Shown here piece after piece: positions 1 through 8,327 of a stretch of DNA of 64,000 bases. Every line of letters starts with the position of its first letter. Positions within the stretch are counted from its first letter, which is position 1. Origin of the DNA: Deferribacterales bacterium UBA4806 (GTDB taxonomy: Bacteria; Chrysiogenota; Deferribacteres; Deferribacterales; UBA228); NCBI GenBank assembly GCA_002402635.1, contig DHGE01000126.1, forward strand, positions 5,478 through 69,477. Reading direction: 5' to 3'. The translations under genes were made by a program, and so were the position numbers. Below the pieces are notes generated by a model that saw nothing but the letters and a program-made list of their open reading frames with translations, was not told where the DNA came from and searched no databases.

Positions 1-273
1 ATAATTTTTATTTATTATAACCTTATTACCTAACAAAAAATCCTCGCAACATTTATGAAGTAAAGTACCAGACTCCAATGCCTCTTTTGCTATCATATCC
101 GCTTCTCTATCCCCAATAGATTTCCGCCACTCCTTAAACTTTTCCTGTACTTTAAGCTTTCTATTTACAAAATTAGTTACACTTCGATAAGGTTTATTAT
201 TGATAATATAATATCTTTTACCACCAATATCTTTTTTTTCAAAATCTATTTTTTTTAATAAATTATAATTCAT
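1..273 (-). CDS. PD-(D/E)XK (MGME1-like) exonuclease, C-terminus beyond window
   Basis: Only the first 91 codons lie in the window; the gene continues off the left edge. The N-terminus reads YRSVTNFVNRKL, then FKEWRKSIGDREADMI, then ALESGTLLHKCCEDFL. This spacing (a 'SVT' segment, a W-R-x-x-x-G helix and a 'GTxLHKxxEdfL' helix) is typical of phage exonucleases related to mitochondrial MGME1, which process DNA ends during recombination and replication. The nuclease core (D...ExK) would be outside the window, so activity cannot be judged. The ATG overlaps the stop of the next gene upstream (ATGA). It is the last visible gene of the recombination cluster. Confidence 0.6.
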   Translation of the reverse strand, partial: MNYNLLKKIDFEKKDIGGKRYYIINNKPYRSVTNFVNRKLKVQEKFKEWRKSIGDREADMIAKEALESGTLLHKCCEDFLLGNKVIINKNY

Positions 274-737
274 AGCAAAAAATCCCCTAATATGTCAATA
301 GTTTTACCAAATGTAATATCATCTTCAATCAATATGTCGCTGAAATGTCTTAAAAAAGGGTGTTTCCTTAACTCCTCACTACTAAATTTATTGACAACTG
401 TAAATATATATTTATTATGCTGGTGAGCAAACATAATCTCCATAGATGACCCAATGAAAGGGTAGGAGTATTTGTCCAAAAGGTCTTCATTAAAATAAGC
501 AAAAAGAATATCACTATTATAAATCAATTTTAAATCCATATTAACAATACTAGAACTAAAACTACCTCCATTATCCTTTACACAAGTTAACACATTATAA
601 TCCACGGGATACACAAATTCTATCATTCCGTCCAATATGCTATTATTAATAGCACTTACAAATTTACTTCTGTAATCTCTATCCTTGTCTTTCTCTTTGT
701 GAAAAATCCTTCCAGCTAAATATAATTTCTTTTTCAT
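270..737 (-). CDS. Nucleoside 2-deoxyribosyltransferase-like protein
   Basis: 155 residues. It opens with KLYLAGRIF and later has SDILFAYFNE and GSSMEIMFAH. These match the pattern of the nucleoside deoxyribosyltransferase / DUF4406-like Rossmann fold: 'YLAGP.F' strand, 'D.v.a.ld' strand, then a 'G(T/S)..EiG.A' helix carrying the catalytic Glu. Such proteins exchange or hydrolyse bases on deoxynucleosides and fit a phage nucleotide-metabolism role. The usual Gly after the catalytic Glu is replaced by Met, so activity is uncertain. A strong ribosome site (GGAGG) precedes the ATG. Confidence 0.5.
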   Translation of the reverse strand: MKKKLYLAGRIFHKEKDKDRDYRSKFVSAINNSILDGMIEFVYPVDYNVLTCVKDNGGSFSSSIVNMDLKLIYNSDILFAYFNEDLLDKYSYPFIGSSMEIMFAHQHNKYIFTVVNKFSSEELRKHPFLRHFSDILIEDDITFGKTIDILGDFLL

Positions 738-749
738 ATTAAACCTCCT

Positions 750-1118
750 TTAAACATAAAAACAATTTATCTCACACATAAAATTATTATTTACCACTTT
801 TTCAACATAATACGAAAAACTTATATTACACACCTTCTGATACTTTTTCCCTCTTATTTCGAAAACCTTTTCTATAACATATTCCCCATCTACCTTATGT
901 GCTACTGTATCTATAATTTCCATTAACTTTCTTAAATCACATACAAACCTTACCTTCAAGAATACCTCATTTTCAACTACTAAATTTATTTTATTCTGCT
1001 TCAGCTCACAAAAAACTCTTGGTTCGAAATCAGGAGCTATCTCTGTTATAATATTTACAACTTCCTCAGTATCAGCAGGCACATCAACTATTAATAAATC
1101 TAAACTATCACAACTCAT
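750..1118 (-). CDS. Hypothetical protein, 122 aa
   Basis: Not recognised. It is a soluble-looking alpha/beta protein that starts SLDLLIVDVPADTEEVV. There are no membrane segments and no metal motif. Its ATG overlaps the stop of the upstream gene in an ATGA junction, and AAGAGGG supplies the ribosome site, so it is translated with its neighbour. It sits in the nuclease/recombination operon. Confidence 0.6.
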   Translation of the reverse strand: MSCDSLDLLIVDVPADTEEVVNIITEIAPDFEPRVFCELKQNKINLVVENEVFLKVRFVCDLRKLMEIIDTVAHKVDGEYVIEKVFEIRGKKYQKVCNISFSYYVEKVVNNNFMCEINCFYV

Positions 1119-1408
1119 TGTTCCCTCTTATTACCATAATTTTCATTATCATTTATCACCACCTCGTTATTTATTTTCAAATAATCAAACAAATTATCAG
1201 CCAATACATTTTCATCTTTCATCAAAAAACAAATCTCAGGGCTTACCTTTTCTAATATTACATTTTCTCCTTTCAATACACACCCTTGCTCTAAACTATA
1301 AATCATTTCTAAAAAACAACTCACCACTCTTCTGGTTTTGGGATTACTTTCTACTCCTATTGAACTCAAAAAATCATTTACTGTAATTATTTTTTTATTA
1401 ATTCCCAA
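1115..1408 (-). CDS. Hypothetical protein, 97 aa
   Basis: Not recognised. The start is a TTG preceded by AGGAGGGGATA, a strong ribosome site; no ATG fits as well. The protein begins GINKKIITVNDFLSSIGV and has no obvious domain. It lies directly downstream of the Rad50 C-terminal half. Confidence 0.55.
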   Translation of the reverse strand: MGINKKIITVNDFLSSIGVESNPKTRRVVSCFLEMIYSLEQGCVLKGENVILEKVSPEICFLMKDENVLADNLFDYLKINNEVVINDNENYGNKREQ

Positions 1409-1417
1409 TATCCCCTC

Positions 1418-2011
1418 CTATTTCAACGATATTAAATTATTGGCAGTCCGTTCAAAAATCTTACTATGAGTGGTTAGAATTATTTGTATTCCTAACTCTT
1501 TTGCTATATCCTGTAAAAACTGAGCCATTTTTTCCTGTAAATCCACAGATAAAAACTTAAATGGTTCATCAAATATAAAAACACTTCTCTGCTTTCTGTT
1601 CAAAATAAACAAAGACAATCTTAAAGCAAAGCTAACTACATCAGCAACTCCACCCCCCGAACTATCCAAAACATCTACCAGCATATCTCCTTTTTTAATA
1701 TAAAAATAAATATTGTTCTTGCCTCTCTTATTATCCATTTCCATTATAAATTCATAATCATTTCCAAATACTACCTGTAATGCCTTTGTAACAATATCCG
1801 TTATCTTATATCTTATTATTTCCTGTGTTTTATTAGCCACTGTTTTAATTATGGTATCTACTTCATTTAATATCTCTAAATTACTTTTTAAAACAGATAA
1901 AGAAGCAATATTGTCTTTTATCTGCTTTTTAATCAAATCTCTTTCTCCAGTTTTCTTATCTAAAACTTGCTTTAATTTATTAATTTCCATTGCCAATCGT
2001 ATTAGTTTCAT
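1418..2011 (-). CDS. Rad50/SbcC C-terminal ATPase half
   Basis: 197 residues. After a short coiled coil it carries the ABC signature SSGGGVADVVSFALRL, the Walker B segment SVFIFDEPFKFLS and a TTHS switch. These are the C-terminal parts of an SMC/Rad50-type ATPase. Walker A and the zinc hook are encoded separately at 3912-4844, so this phage makes Rad50 from two or three polypeptides. It would act with the SbcD-like nuclease in processing DNA ends. The ATG lies inside the end of the upstream coiled-coil gene; an alternative ATG seven codons later (about 1990) also overlaps it. Neither has a strong ribosome site, so translational coupling is likely. Confidence 0.85.
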   Translation of the reverse strand: MKLIRLAMEINKLKQVLDKKTGERDLIKKQIKDNIASLSVLKSNLEILNEVDTIIKTVANKTQEIIRYKITDIVTKALQVVFGNDYEFIMEMDNKRGKNNIYFYIKKGDMLVDVLDSSGGGVADVVSFALRLSLFILNRKQRSVFIFDEPFKFLSVDLQEKMAQFLQDIAKELGIQIILTTHSKIFERTANNLISLK

Positions 2012-2240
2012 TAATTATTTTTTTAGCTTCTAACATAAGTTCTTCAAGCTTTTTCTCAATTTCCTGTTTTCTATCGGTAACCTTTTTTATTACCTCGTTA
2101 ATGGGTTGCTTTGTTAAATCAATGTTTAATTCTGCTAACTCCTTTTTTAACTGCTCTAGCTCCCATTGTAACTTTTTTAATTGCTCCTTCTTTTCCTTAA
2201 TTTTTTCTTTTGCTTGAGATAACTTTTCTACATTGTTCAT
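1980..2240 (-). CDS. Small coiled-coil protein, probable Rad50 arm segment
   Basis: 86 residues, almost entirely a charged Lys/Glu/Leu coiled coil. It overlaps the start of the Rad50 C-terminal half by 32 nt in another frame and has its own AAGAGGTG ribosome site. Its place between the SbcD gene and the ATPase half suggests that it is a detached piece of the Rad50 arm or a bridging subunit. That role is inferred from context only. In the frame of the downstream gene there is a TAA just before that gene's ATG, which argues against simple frameshift fusion. Confidence 0.6.
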   Translation of the reverse strand: MNNVEKLSQAKEKIKEKKEQLKKLQWELEQLKKELAELNIDLTKQPINEVIKKVTDRKQEIEKKLEELMLEAKKIINETNTIGNGN

Positions 2241-2269
2241 CTAACACCTCTTAATATTTTTTATTTATA

Positions 2270-2292
2270 ACAAGAATAATAATTATTCTTGT
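2270..2292. repeat. Perfect 11-bp inverted repeat (stem-loop or operator)
   Basis: ACAAGAATAAT and its exact complement flank one central base, covering the last codons of the SbcD gene and the adjoining spacer. No T-run follows on the minus strand, so a classic terminator is unlikely. An RNA hairpin protecting a 3' end, or a protein-binding palindrome, is possible. Confidence 0.5.
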
Positions 2293-3155
2293 AAAATACT
2301 CATTACTTTTTCTTTTACTTCAGTCTTTACCTTGTTTTCATTTAACCAGATTTCAATATTTTTCCTAAAATTTATTGTCCAGTCACCCCCCTTTAATGTT
2401 TTTAAAAAATCCTCTGTATTAATCTTCTTATTTAATACATCTATATGCTCAGTACTAATACAATCCTTTTGTATTGGTATTTCTATTTCCTTTACTTTTC
2501 TATTGTTCGTATTATAAACAAATATTTTTGGAGTATGTTCTATCTGGTCAACATTAAGCCTCAATAAAGAGCCTCCGTTTATTACATATCTCCCCTCTTT
2601 CTCCATTTTAATATATTCGTGATTATCCCCCGTAAATACCAAATCATACCCATATCTAAACAATTTATTACCTACCAATCCCATATCATTTTTCCAAGCT
2701 GGTACTTCATTTGGTCTAATAATAAACCTATGCCATAAAGCTATCTTAACTTTATCTGTCTTTTCCGGAGATGTTATATCCTGTCCAAAATGAAAAGGAT
2801 ACAATATAAAATCGTCTGTCTCCAAAGGTTCATTCAAAATCCTAATTACCTCAGCTTTATGCAAAATACTTAAGGCAGATTTATCCAATTCATTTAAGTT
2901 ATGAGAGGGCATATCGTGATTTCCTACAATACAATACATATAAGGTAGGTTATCTATTAGCCAATTTAAAAAACTAATTGATACTTTATAAGTGTCCAGT
3001 AAATCCCCGGCCTGAAATATATATTTTACCTTATATTCTTCACTAACTTTCTTGATAAAATTAATCTTATCTAACTGTGTAATAATAAAATCATCAATTC
3101 TACAAATAGGTTTTGTCTCCCTGAAATGACAATCCGCTATAAAAAGTAAATTCAT
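2283..3155 (-). CDS. SbcD/Mre11-like nuclease subunit
   Basis: 290-residue calcineurin-like phosphoesterase. Metal-binding motifs occur in order: FIADCHF near the start, QAGDLLD, GNHDMPSH, LWHRF and FTGDNHE. This is the Mre11/SbcD (T4 gp47) set. The protein should be a Mn-dependent nuclease that pairs with the Rad50 pieces encoded on both sides. It is shorter than cellular SbcD and lacks a long capping domain. The ATG overlaps the dNMP kinase stop by 4 nt, with AAAGGTGAAGGG upstream. Confidence 0.9.
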   Translation of the reverse strand: MNLLFIADCHFRETKPICRIDDFIITQLDKINFIKKVSEEYKVKYIFQAGDLLDTYKVSISFLNWLIDNLPYMYCIVGNHDMPSHNLNELDKSALSILHKAEVIRILNEPLETDDFILYPFHFGQDITSPEKTDKVKIALWHRFIIRPNEVPAWKNDMGLVGNKLFRYGYDLVFTGDNHEYIKMEKEGRYVINGGSLLRLNVDQIEHTPKIFVYNTNNRKVKEIEIPIQKDCISTEHIDVLNKKINTEDFLKTLKGGDWTINFRKNIEIWLNENKVKTEVKEKVMSILQE

Positions 3156-3919
3156 AACCCTTCACCTTTCATTATTTTAAACACCTCTTCATCAAATTCT
3201 TTAGTGTAATTATTATATAATATAATATCCGCATAATCTTTCACAATATCTAATTCCGTTTCACTCTTGTGATTTAAAGCCTCCTTATCCATTAATTGTT
3301 GTCCTGATTGATTTTCGCTTTTTATAAACCATAATTGAACCTTTGACTTCTTTCTCATAGGTATCATTCGTTGTATATAGTTCACTTCATTTACAAACCT
3401 CACACTATCTATAACAATTTTTTTCTCTTTATTTTCTAACAATAACTCTACCCTTTCATTTAATTTATCAATCCAAATATTACTATATATACCCCTTGTC
3501 AAATCACCAAACATTTGTAGTATTTTTCTTGTATGTAAATCTTTTTTACTACTATTTTTCGATGTATAATATCCAATTACTAAATTATATAACTCCTTAA
3601 TCTTAATTTCATTATTGTTTAAATAATTCACTACATCATTTTTTGTAAACATTTTACATAACAACTTTTCCAAACAATCCAAAAAATACATTTTATCATA
3701 TATTTTTAACAAATCAAAATTACAATCGCTGTAATCTAAATCATTCTCCTTATATAAAAATCTTATTCCAAAACCTTTCCATACATATTCCTTTAAAGCG
3801 TCTGAAAAAGATACAATTTTAAAACCATAATTATTTGCTAACAAATTACACGTATAAGTTTTTCCTACTCCTTGCTTACCTGAAACTCCTATTATAAATG
3901 GTATTTTTAAACTATTCAT
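3152..3919 (-). CDS. Deoxynucleoside monophosphate kinase
   Basis: 255 residues. Walker A GVSGKQGVGKT lies near the N-terminus, followed by FSDALKEYVW, QMFGDLTRG and the VIDSVRFVNEV strand seen in T4 gp1-type dNMP kinases. A late HKSETELD element resembles the LID 'HxSE' segment of that family. It would phosphorylate dNMPs to dNDPs for phage DNA synthesis. It sits inside the split Rad50/SbcD cluster, and its ATG overlaps the end of the Rad50 N-half by 8 nt. Confidence 0.8.
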   Translation of the reverse strand: MNSLKIPFIIGVSGKQGVGKTYTCNLLANNYGFKIVSFSDALKEYVWKGFGIRFLYKENDLDYSDCNFDLLKIYDKMYFLDCLEKLLCKMFTKNDVVNYLNNNEIKIKELYNLVIGYYTSKNSSKKDLHTRKILQMFGDLTRGIYSNIWIDKLNERVELLLENKEKKIVIDSVRFVNEVNYIQRMIPMRKKSKVQLWFIKSENQSGQQLMDKEALNHKSETELDIVKDYADIILYNNYTKEFDEEVFKIMKGEGL

Positions 3920-4844
3920 TTATACAACCCTCCTTATTTAAGGTATTTCCACACAAAGGGCAAACCCCGCCAAATTCCTTTATTAAATCATTAAAAGTTT
4001 TATCTAAATCCTTCAATTGTACTCTAAAATTTTCTATTTTACCTAATTTATTCTGGTATAAACTTAACTTTTCCGATATAATATCCATTTGTTTTAATTG
4101 GTCTTGTAATTCTTTATATTCCTTTTCTATTCCTTCTATTGTATCCAATACATTATCAATATGTTTATATTTAGCTATCTTTTCATTTAACTTTTCATAT
4201 CTATCTAACAACTGTAAAACATTATCACATACCTCTTTTTCCTTTTCTAACCCTTTATATTCCTTTTCCAAATCCTCATATAATTTATAATACTTTGATA
4301 AATCTTGATATTGTTTATATTTTTCTTTTAATTGCTTTATACTGCTTTCTGTATTCTTTATATTGTTAGTAGTACTTCTAATCTCCTTTCCAACTTTATC
4401 CAAACAATTATTTATATCCTCCAAATCAACTAAACTATTTATATAATCATTAATCTGACTTGGTGTTAAACTAACTAAAAATGGACTATCAAATTGAAAT
4501 TGAAAATTTATCTCTTTTAAATTTAATAATTTATTAATTGTATCAGGTATATCATTGCCAAAGGCTCTAAAATATTCCTCACCCAACTTGTAAAAATTAT
4601 CCTTCTTATCTTTATAACGCTCCAAAACAATATCATCTATATTTAACCTTACATTTACAAAATCGGTACCAAACTTTTTAAACTCAATTCCCAAAGGTCT
4701 ATTAAACGTAACCCATCTTAACGCTCTTATAATAGCAGACTTTCCCACATCACTTTGTCCTACTATAACATTCAATCCCTCAGTAAAATCTATCTTCAAA
4801 TTACTGTGCTTTTGAAAGTTTTGTAAGGTTAAACTCTTTATCAC
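3912..4844 (-). CDS. Rad50/SbcC N-terminal half with zinc hook
   Basis: 310 residues. The N-terminus TLQNFQKHSNLKIDF with Walker A VGQSDVGKSAIIRAL is the standard Rad50/SbcC/RecF start. A long coiled coil follows, ending in CPLCGN (the CxxC zinc hook) only eleven residues before the stop. The ATPase is therefore cut at the hook apex. Its other half, with ABC signature and Walker B, is at 1418-2011. The start is a GTG with AGGAG upstream. The split presumably reassembles through antiparallel coiled-coil pairing. Confidence 0.9.
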   Translation of the reverse strand: MIKSLTLQNFQKHSNLKIDFTEGLNVIVGQSDVGKSAIIRALRWVTFNRPLGIEFKKFGTDFVNVRLNIDDIVLERYKDKKDNFYKLGEEYFRAFGNDIPDTINKLLNLKEINFQFQFDSPFLVSLTPSQINDYINSLVDLEDINNCLDKVGKEIRSTTNNIKNTESSIKQLKEKYKQYQDLSKYYKLYEDLEKEYKGLEKEKEVCDNVLQLLDRYEKLNEKIAKYKHIDNVLDTIEGIEKEYKELQDQLKQMDIISEKLSLYQNKLGKIENFRVQLKDLDKTFNDLIKEFGGVCPLCGNTLNKEGCINE

Positions 4845-5374
4845 ATTACATCTCCTGCTACAATATTTAACAATTCTTCCAATTTAAAACAATAGTAATC
4901 TTTACCCTCCAAACTAAAATGTAAGAAATTGCCTTGTATAGATAATCTTTCCCAAGTTATATTATTTACTATAACCACAATAGGTTTTCTATCCTGTTTC
5001 CAAATTAATAAAAACTCTTTTTTACCACTATTTTTCATTTCAATTTCTAGTTTTCTAACCCAATTATGCAGAATATCATCGTCCTTCCAAATAATGCTCA
5101 ATAACTTTACATCATTATAACCTCGTTTTAATTCTATTATATACCTATCTAACAGAATTTTACCTTGTTCGTCTCGATAACTAATATCTCCTACTGCATT
5201 CTCAGTCATTTTATTATTTAACATTCTTTGTGTAAATCTTGCTCCACTACTATCACTACGCCAGAATATATCATCCCTTTCCCCACCACTTACCCACAAG
5301 GATAATTTTTTACTAATAAATCTTTCAAAATCATTGCCTTTATTTTTACCCATACCTTTTCTTGTTAAAATCAT
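4841..5374 (-). CDS. PD-(D/E)XK nuclease, Holliday-junction-resolvase-like
   Basis: The start is set at the ATG at 5374, preceded by GAGG with 6-nt spacing. A longer TTG-started form (to 5398) would overlap the upstream gene and lacks this site. The protein shows KGNDFERFISKKL, WRSDSSGARF, a GDISY Asp and an IELKRG strand. That is the E...D...ExK pattern of Hjc-like and phage restriction-fold nucleases. A role in resolving branched DNA fits its position between recombination genes. The assignment rests on motif order, not on a named family match. Confidence 0.6.
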   Translation of the reverse strand: MILTRKGMGKNKGNDFERFISKKLSLWVSGGERDDIFWRSDSSGARFTQRMLNNKMTENAVGDISYRDEQGKILLDRYIIELKRGYNDVKLLSIIWKDDDILHNWVRKLEIEMKNSGKKEFLLIWKQDRKPIVVIVNNITWERLSIQGNFLHFSLEGKDYYCFKLEELLNIVAGDVM

Positions 5375-5375
5375 A

Positions 5376-6029
5376 TTACGCCTCAAGTTTAAATTCAATT
5401 CCTGCTGTTTTCCAAAAATCTCTCAACCATAAATCTATCGTAGTTATAAGTGGGGCTTTGTCAATATTAAATATACAAAAAACACCTTTGATATTGAAAC
5501 TCCACTGTAGTATCTTATAATAAGTATTCTCAATCACCATCTGCTTGCTAACATCTGCAAAATCCCACATTACCATATACCTAAATTTTCCAAAAGTGTT
5601 AGGTTCTATACTTAATAGAGCATCTACATCAATTTGAAAGCTATTAAATAATGACCTATCACTTAATAACATTATCTCCTTATTTTCGAAATCCAACATA
5701 TTGTTTGTTAAATAAGCAAAGTTAACCCTATACATACCTCTACAATATTGTAATATATCCACACTTATGCCGTGCTCTTCTTTTTTAAAAGCAACACCGG
5801 AACCTCGTCTAGCAATACTTTCTTCATCCAGTCTTAAATTCTCCCTATTAAAAATTATTACAGGCAAATCAGGTTTATTTATTTTTTCTCTCTCTCTAAT
5901 ACTTCTTAAATGTCTAATTGTAGTTTCATAATCAAGGTCTTCATTATAAATTATCCCATCAACTTGTAATCTATCCTTAACTCTATCTGTTAAACTTTTT
6001 AAACTAAAACTAACATTCGATATTAACAT
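5376..6029 (-). CDS. Hypothetical protein, 217 aa
   Basis: Not recognised. It is a soluble protein with mixed predicted structure and a segment RKIxSIREREK-like in its N-third (around residues 40-50). AAAGGATAAAATA precedes the ATG. It lies between a resolvase-like nuclease and a small basic protein and is cotranscribed with them. The context suggests replication or recombination, without proof. Confidence 0.6.
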   Translation of the reverse strand: MLISNVSFSLKSLTDRVKDRLQVDGIIYNEDLDYETTIRHLRSIREREKINKPDLPVIIFNRENLRLDEESIARRGSGVAFKKEEHGISVDILQYCRGMYRVNFAYLTNNMLDFENKEIMLLSDRSLFNSFQIDVDALLSIEPNTFGKFRYMVMWDFADVSKQMVIENTYYKILQWSFNIKGVFCIFNIDKAPLITTIDLWLRDFWKTAGIEFKLEA

Positions 6030-6033
6030 TATT

Positions 6034-6441
6034 TTATCCTTTATTTATGTTTTTCCATACAGTATTTACTACATAATTCGCATCAAAATCCTCTTCAATC
6101 TTAGAGCTAATAAATTCCCTAACTTCCTTCAAATATTGCTTAACCCCTTCCTCGCCGTATTTTTCTTTTATGCTTTCTGCCTCTTTTTGAATCAAAGATA
6201 TACTATACGTAAGAATATCCTCATTTTTCATAACATCCCCCAAATATTTTGACAAAGCTTCTACTATCAAATTCGGAATATTTGTATTTTTTCTTACTGC
6301 TTCAAAAAACATAAACTTATACAAAATTTTTGGACAATGAAAACACATATACTTTACGTCATCCTTCATAGTACTAAGTTTTTCATCAGTATGTTTTAGT
6401 GAAAAATCCTTTTTTAATCGCTTAGGTATCCCTCTTCTCAT
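6034..6441 (-). CDS. Hypothetical protein, 135 aa, basic N-terminus
   Basis: Not recognised. The first 20 residues are strongly basic (MRRGIPKRLKKDF), and the remainder is helical and acidic. That could suit a small nucleic-acid-binding or adaptor protein. GTGAGGTAGC provides the ribosome site. It lies just downstream of the homing endonuclease gene. Confidence 0.55.
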   Translation of the reverse strand: MRRGIPKRLKKDFSLKHTDEKLSTMKDDVKYMCFHCPKILYKFMFFEAVRKNTNIPNLIVEALSKYLGDVMKNEDILTYSISLIQKEAESIKEKYGEEGVKQYLKEVREFISSKIEEDFDANYVVNTVWKNINKG

Positions 6442-6450
6442 AATGCTACC

Positions 6451-7308
6451 TCACTTTATTAAATTTTTATCCTGATACAGTTTTTCTGCTTTCTTTCTTT
6501 CCCAAGTTTTCTTTACTGCTTCCGTTCTCTTTTTTATATGCTCTTCAGTTTGTTTTTTACCCTTTATCCAAGTGAGTTTACCTTTCTTTGCTTCTGATTT
6601 TTTTCGTCTTGTTTCTTCACTATCTTTTTTACCTTGTAATGATTTAGATATTTTTTTCTTTTCCTCTTCTGTACGAGGTATTCCTTTATTCCAAGGAGAT
6701 ATACCATACATAGGGTTCTTTTCACCAATTTTTGATACTGATTTTTTTAATCTTATCTCTTCGTTATCTTTTCTACCTTTCATTGCTTCCAACTTTTTTC
6801 GTCTTGTTTCTTCACTATCTTTTTTACCTTTATTACCTTCTCTTATTTTTTGTATTGTTTCTTCAGAAGGATGCTTCCCATATAAAGGATGGTTTTTACC
6901 ACTAAGACTTTCTGATACTTTTCTTCTATGTTCTTCAGTACGTATTTTTCCTTTATTACTTGCTCCTATTTTTTTCTTACGTTCTTCTGAACATTTTACT
7001 CCTAATATATTTCCTGCTGTAGGTGATATATTATATAAATTTTTTATCCCATAAGTATTTATAGCTCTTTGCTCATAAAATAACAAATTTTCTTTGTCAC
7101 AATATAATAAAGGCTTAAATTCAAAATTTTCTTCCCCATATTTATTCCAAACATTTTGTAAATAAATACAATGGTGTTTATTTTTCATTAAATCTCTTTT
7201 ATGATTCTTAAATCTACCCTTCAAATTTATAGCACTTCCTACATATAATTTCCCATTAACTTTATTTTCTATTATATAAATCCCTGTATTAAACTTAGAT
7301 TTTTTCAT
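6451..7308 (-). CDS. GIY-YIG homing endonuclease with NUMOD3 repeats
   Basis: 285 residues. The N-terminal GIY-YIG domain shows GIYIIENKVNGKLYVGSA with the conserved Arg (LKGRFKNH) and Glu (FYEQRAI). Behind it are at least five basic repeats of the type 'S.EtrrKkse..kGk', the NUMOD3 DNA-binding motif of phage homing endonucleases (SegA-like). The ATG overlaps the recA stop in an ATGA junction, so the endonuclease is a free-standing, cotranslated passenger. It is likely to mobilise itself into phage genomes lacking it. Confidence 0.9.
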   Translation of the reverse strand: MKKSKFNTGIYIIENKVNGKLYVGSAINLKGRFKNHKRDLMKNKHHCIYLQNVWNKYGEENFEFKPLLYCDKENLLFYEQRAINTYGIKNLYNISPTAGNILGVKCSEERKKKIGASNKGKIRTEEHRRKVSESLSGKNHPLYGKHPSEETIQKIREGNKGKKDSEETRRKKLEAMKGRKDNEEIRLKKSVSKIGEKNPMYGISPWNKGIPRTEEEKKKISKSLQGKKDSEETRRKKSEAKKGKLTWIKGKKQTEEHIKKRTEAVKKTWERKKAEKLYQDKNLIK

Positions 7309-8327
7309 CTCTTTTTACTCCTACCAGATTTAAAATTATCCTCTATAGACCTCCATAAATTAATAACTTCCTGTTTCAACTTATCCTCTAATCCATTCTC
7401 TTCTACAATCTGAATAGCTTTCTCCATACTTCTATCCAATACTTGTCCTTCTAATGTATATACCGTAGTGTTAGTATGGTCTTTTATAAATTGTAAATTA
7501 TCCCTTATTGTATCAATTCCATAATCAAAAATTATAGTTAAAGGGGCTGTCCTAAACGGGGTATCTACACTTGACTTAAAAACTTCAATTTCTGTCTGTA
7601 CACCAACAACTCTCGATATTTCTTTTCCTTCCACCTTTTTCTTTACTTTTATTTTACTGGGATTAATACAACGTAATCTTAAACTACTATAAAATCCTAT
7701 AGCCTCTCCGCCTGGGGTTTTATACTTTTGTCCAAACATCCCAGCATCCGCATTTTGTCTTAGCTGATTAGAGCACACCATTAGAAATCCTTTTTGAGCC
7801 AAATATCTACAAGTTAACCTACATTGTTCAGAAAACTCCTTAGCTCTACGCATTCCATATTGGTCTTTTCCATCCTCTTCCCATTGAGTACTAAGAGCCG
7901 CAAGACTATCAGCAAATATTCCGTGAATAACATCAGAAGGTTCTGGGTTCCATTTTCTAATAGGCTCAAAAACTTCAGTAACGGTAGATGGTATATCATA
8001 ATCCATTCCTTCTATATCCAATCCGAACATTTTAGCATATTGTTTATTCAATCTAGCCTCTGGGTCTCTAAACATTATCTTACCGCCTTGTCTCTGTACA
8101 TTTCCTGCTATTTCACACAACAAGGTAGTTTTTCCAGAAGCTGGTAGCCCACTAATCTCTACCATAATTCCACCTGGTATTCCTCCTTCAGAAAAACGAC
8201 CCCCACTGATAGCGAGGTCAAGTAAAGTACTACCAGTGGAGATTACTTTATCATTTCCCATAAATTCTGATTTTTCCTCTATGTCTTTCATAACATACTC
8301 CTCAACCTGTTTCGTTAATTTACTCAT
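7305..8327 (-). CDS. recA: RecA-family recombinase
   Basis: 340 residues. Walker A GLPASGKTT is at residues 60-68, followed by FRDPEARLNKQYAK, Walker B-like GIFADSLAAL, the CSNQLRQNA segment and TPGGEAIGFYSSLRLR before loop 2. It forms filaments on ssDNA for strand exchange and recombination-dependent replication, alongside the adjacent SSB. The usual acidic C-tail is replaced by a basic end (SGRSKKR). The gene overlaps SSB upstream and the GIY-YIG gene downstream. Confidence 0.92.
   Translation of the reverse strand: MSKLTKQVEEYVMKDIEEKSEFMGNDKVISTGSTLLDLAISGGRFSEGGIPGGIMVEISGLPASGKTTLLCEIAGNVQRQGGKIMFRDPEARLNKQYAKMFGLDIEGMDYDIPSTVTEVFEPIRKWNPEPSDVIHGIFADSLAALSTQWEEDGKDQYGMRRAKEFSEQCRLTCRYLAQKGFLMVCSNQLRQNADAGMFGQKYKTPGGEAIGFYSSLRLRCINPSKIKVKKKVEGKEISRVVGVQTEIEVFKSSVDTPFRTAPLTIIFDYGIDTIRDNLQFIKDHTNTTVYTLEGQVLDRSMEKAIQIVEENGLEDKLKQEVINLWRSIEDNFKSGRSKKR

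Noticed and set aside
1980..2011. Programmed frameshift joining the 86-aa coiled coil to the Rad50 C-half through an A-run
   Set aside because: In the downstream gene's frame a TAA occurs just before its ATG, so slippage at the A-run would terminate. Separate coupled starts fit better.
6572..7054. Plus-strand 160-codon open frame opposite the GIY-YIG gene
   Set aside because: It mirrors the basic NUMOD3 repeats of the minus-strand gene and has no ribosome site.
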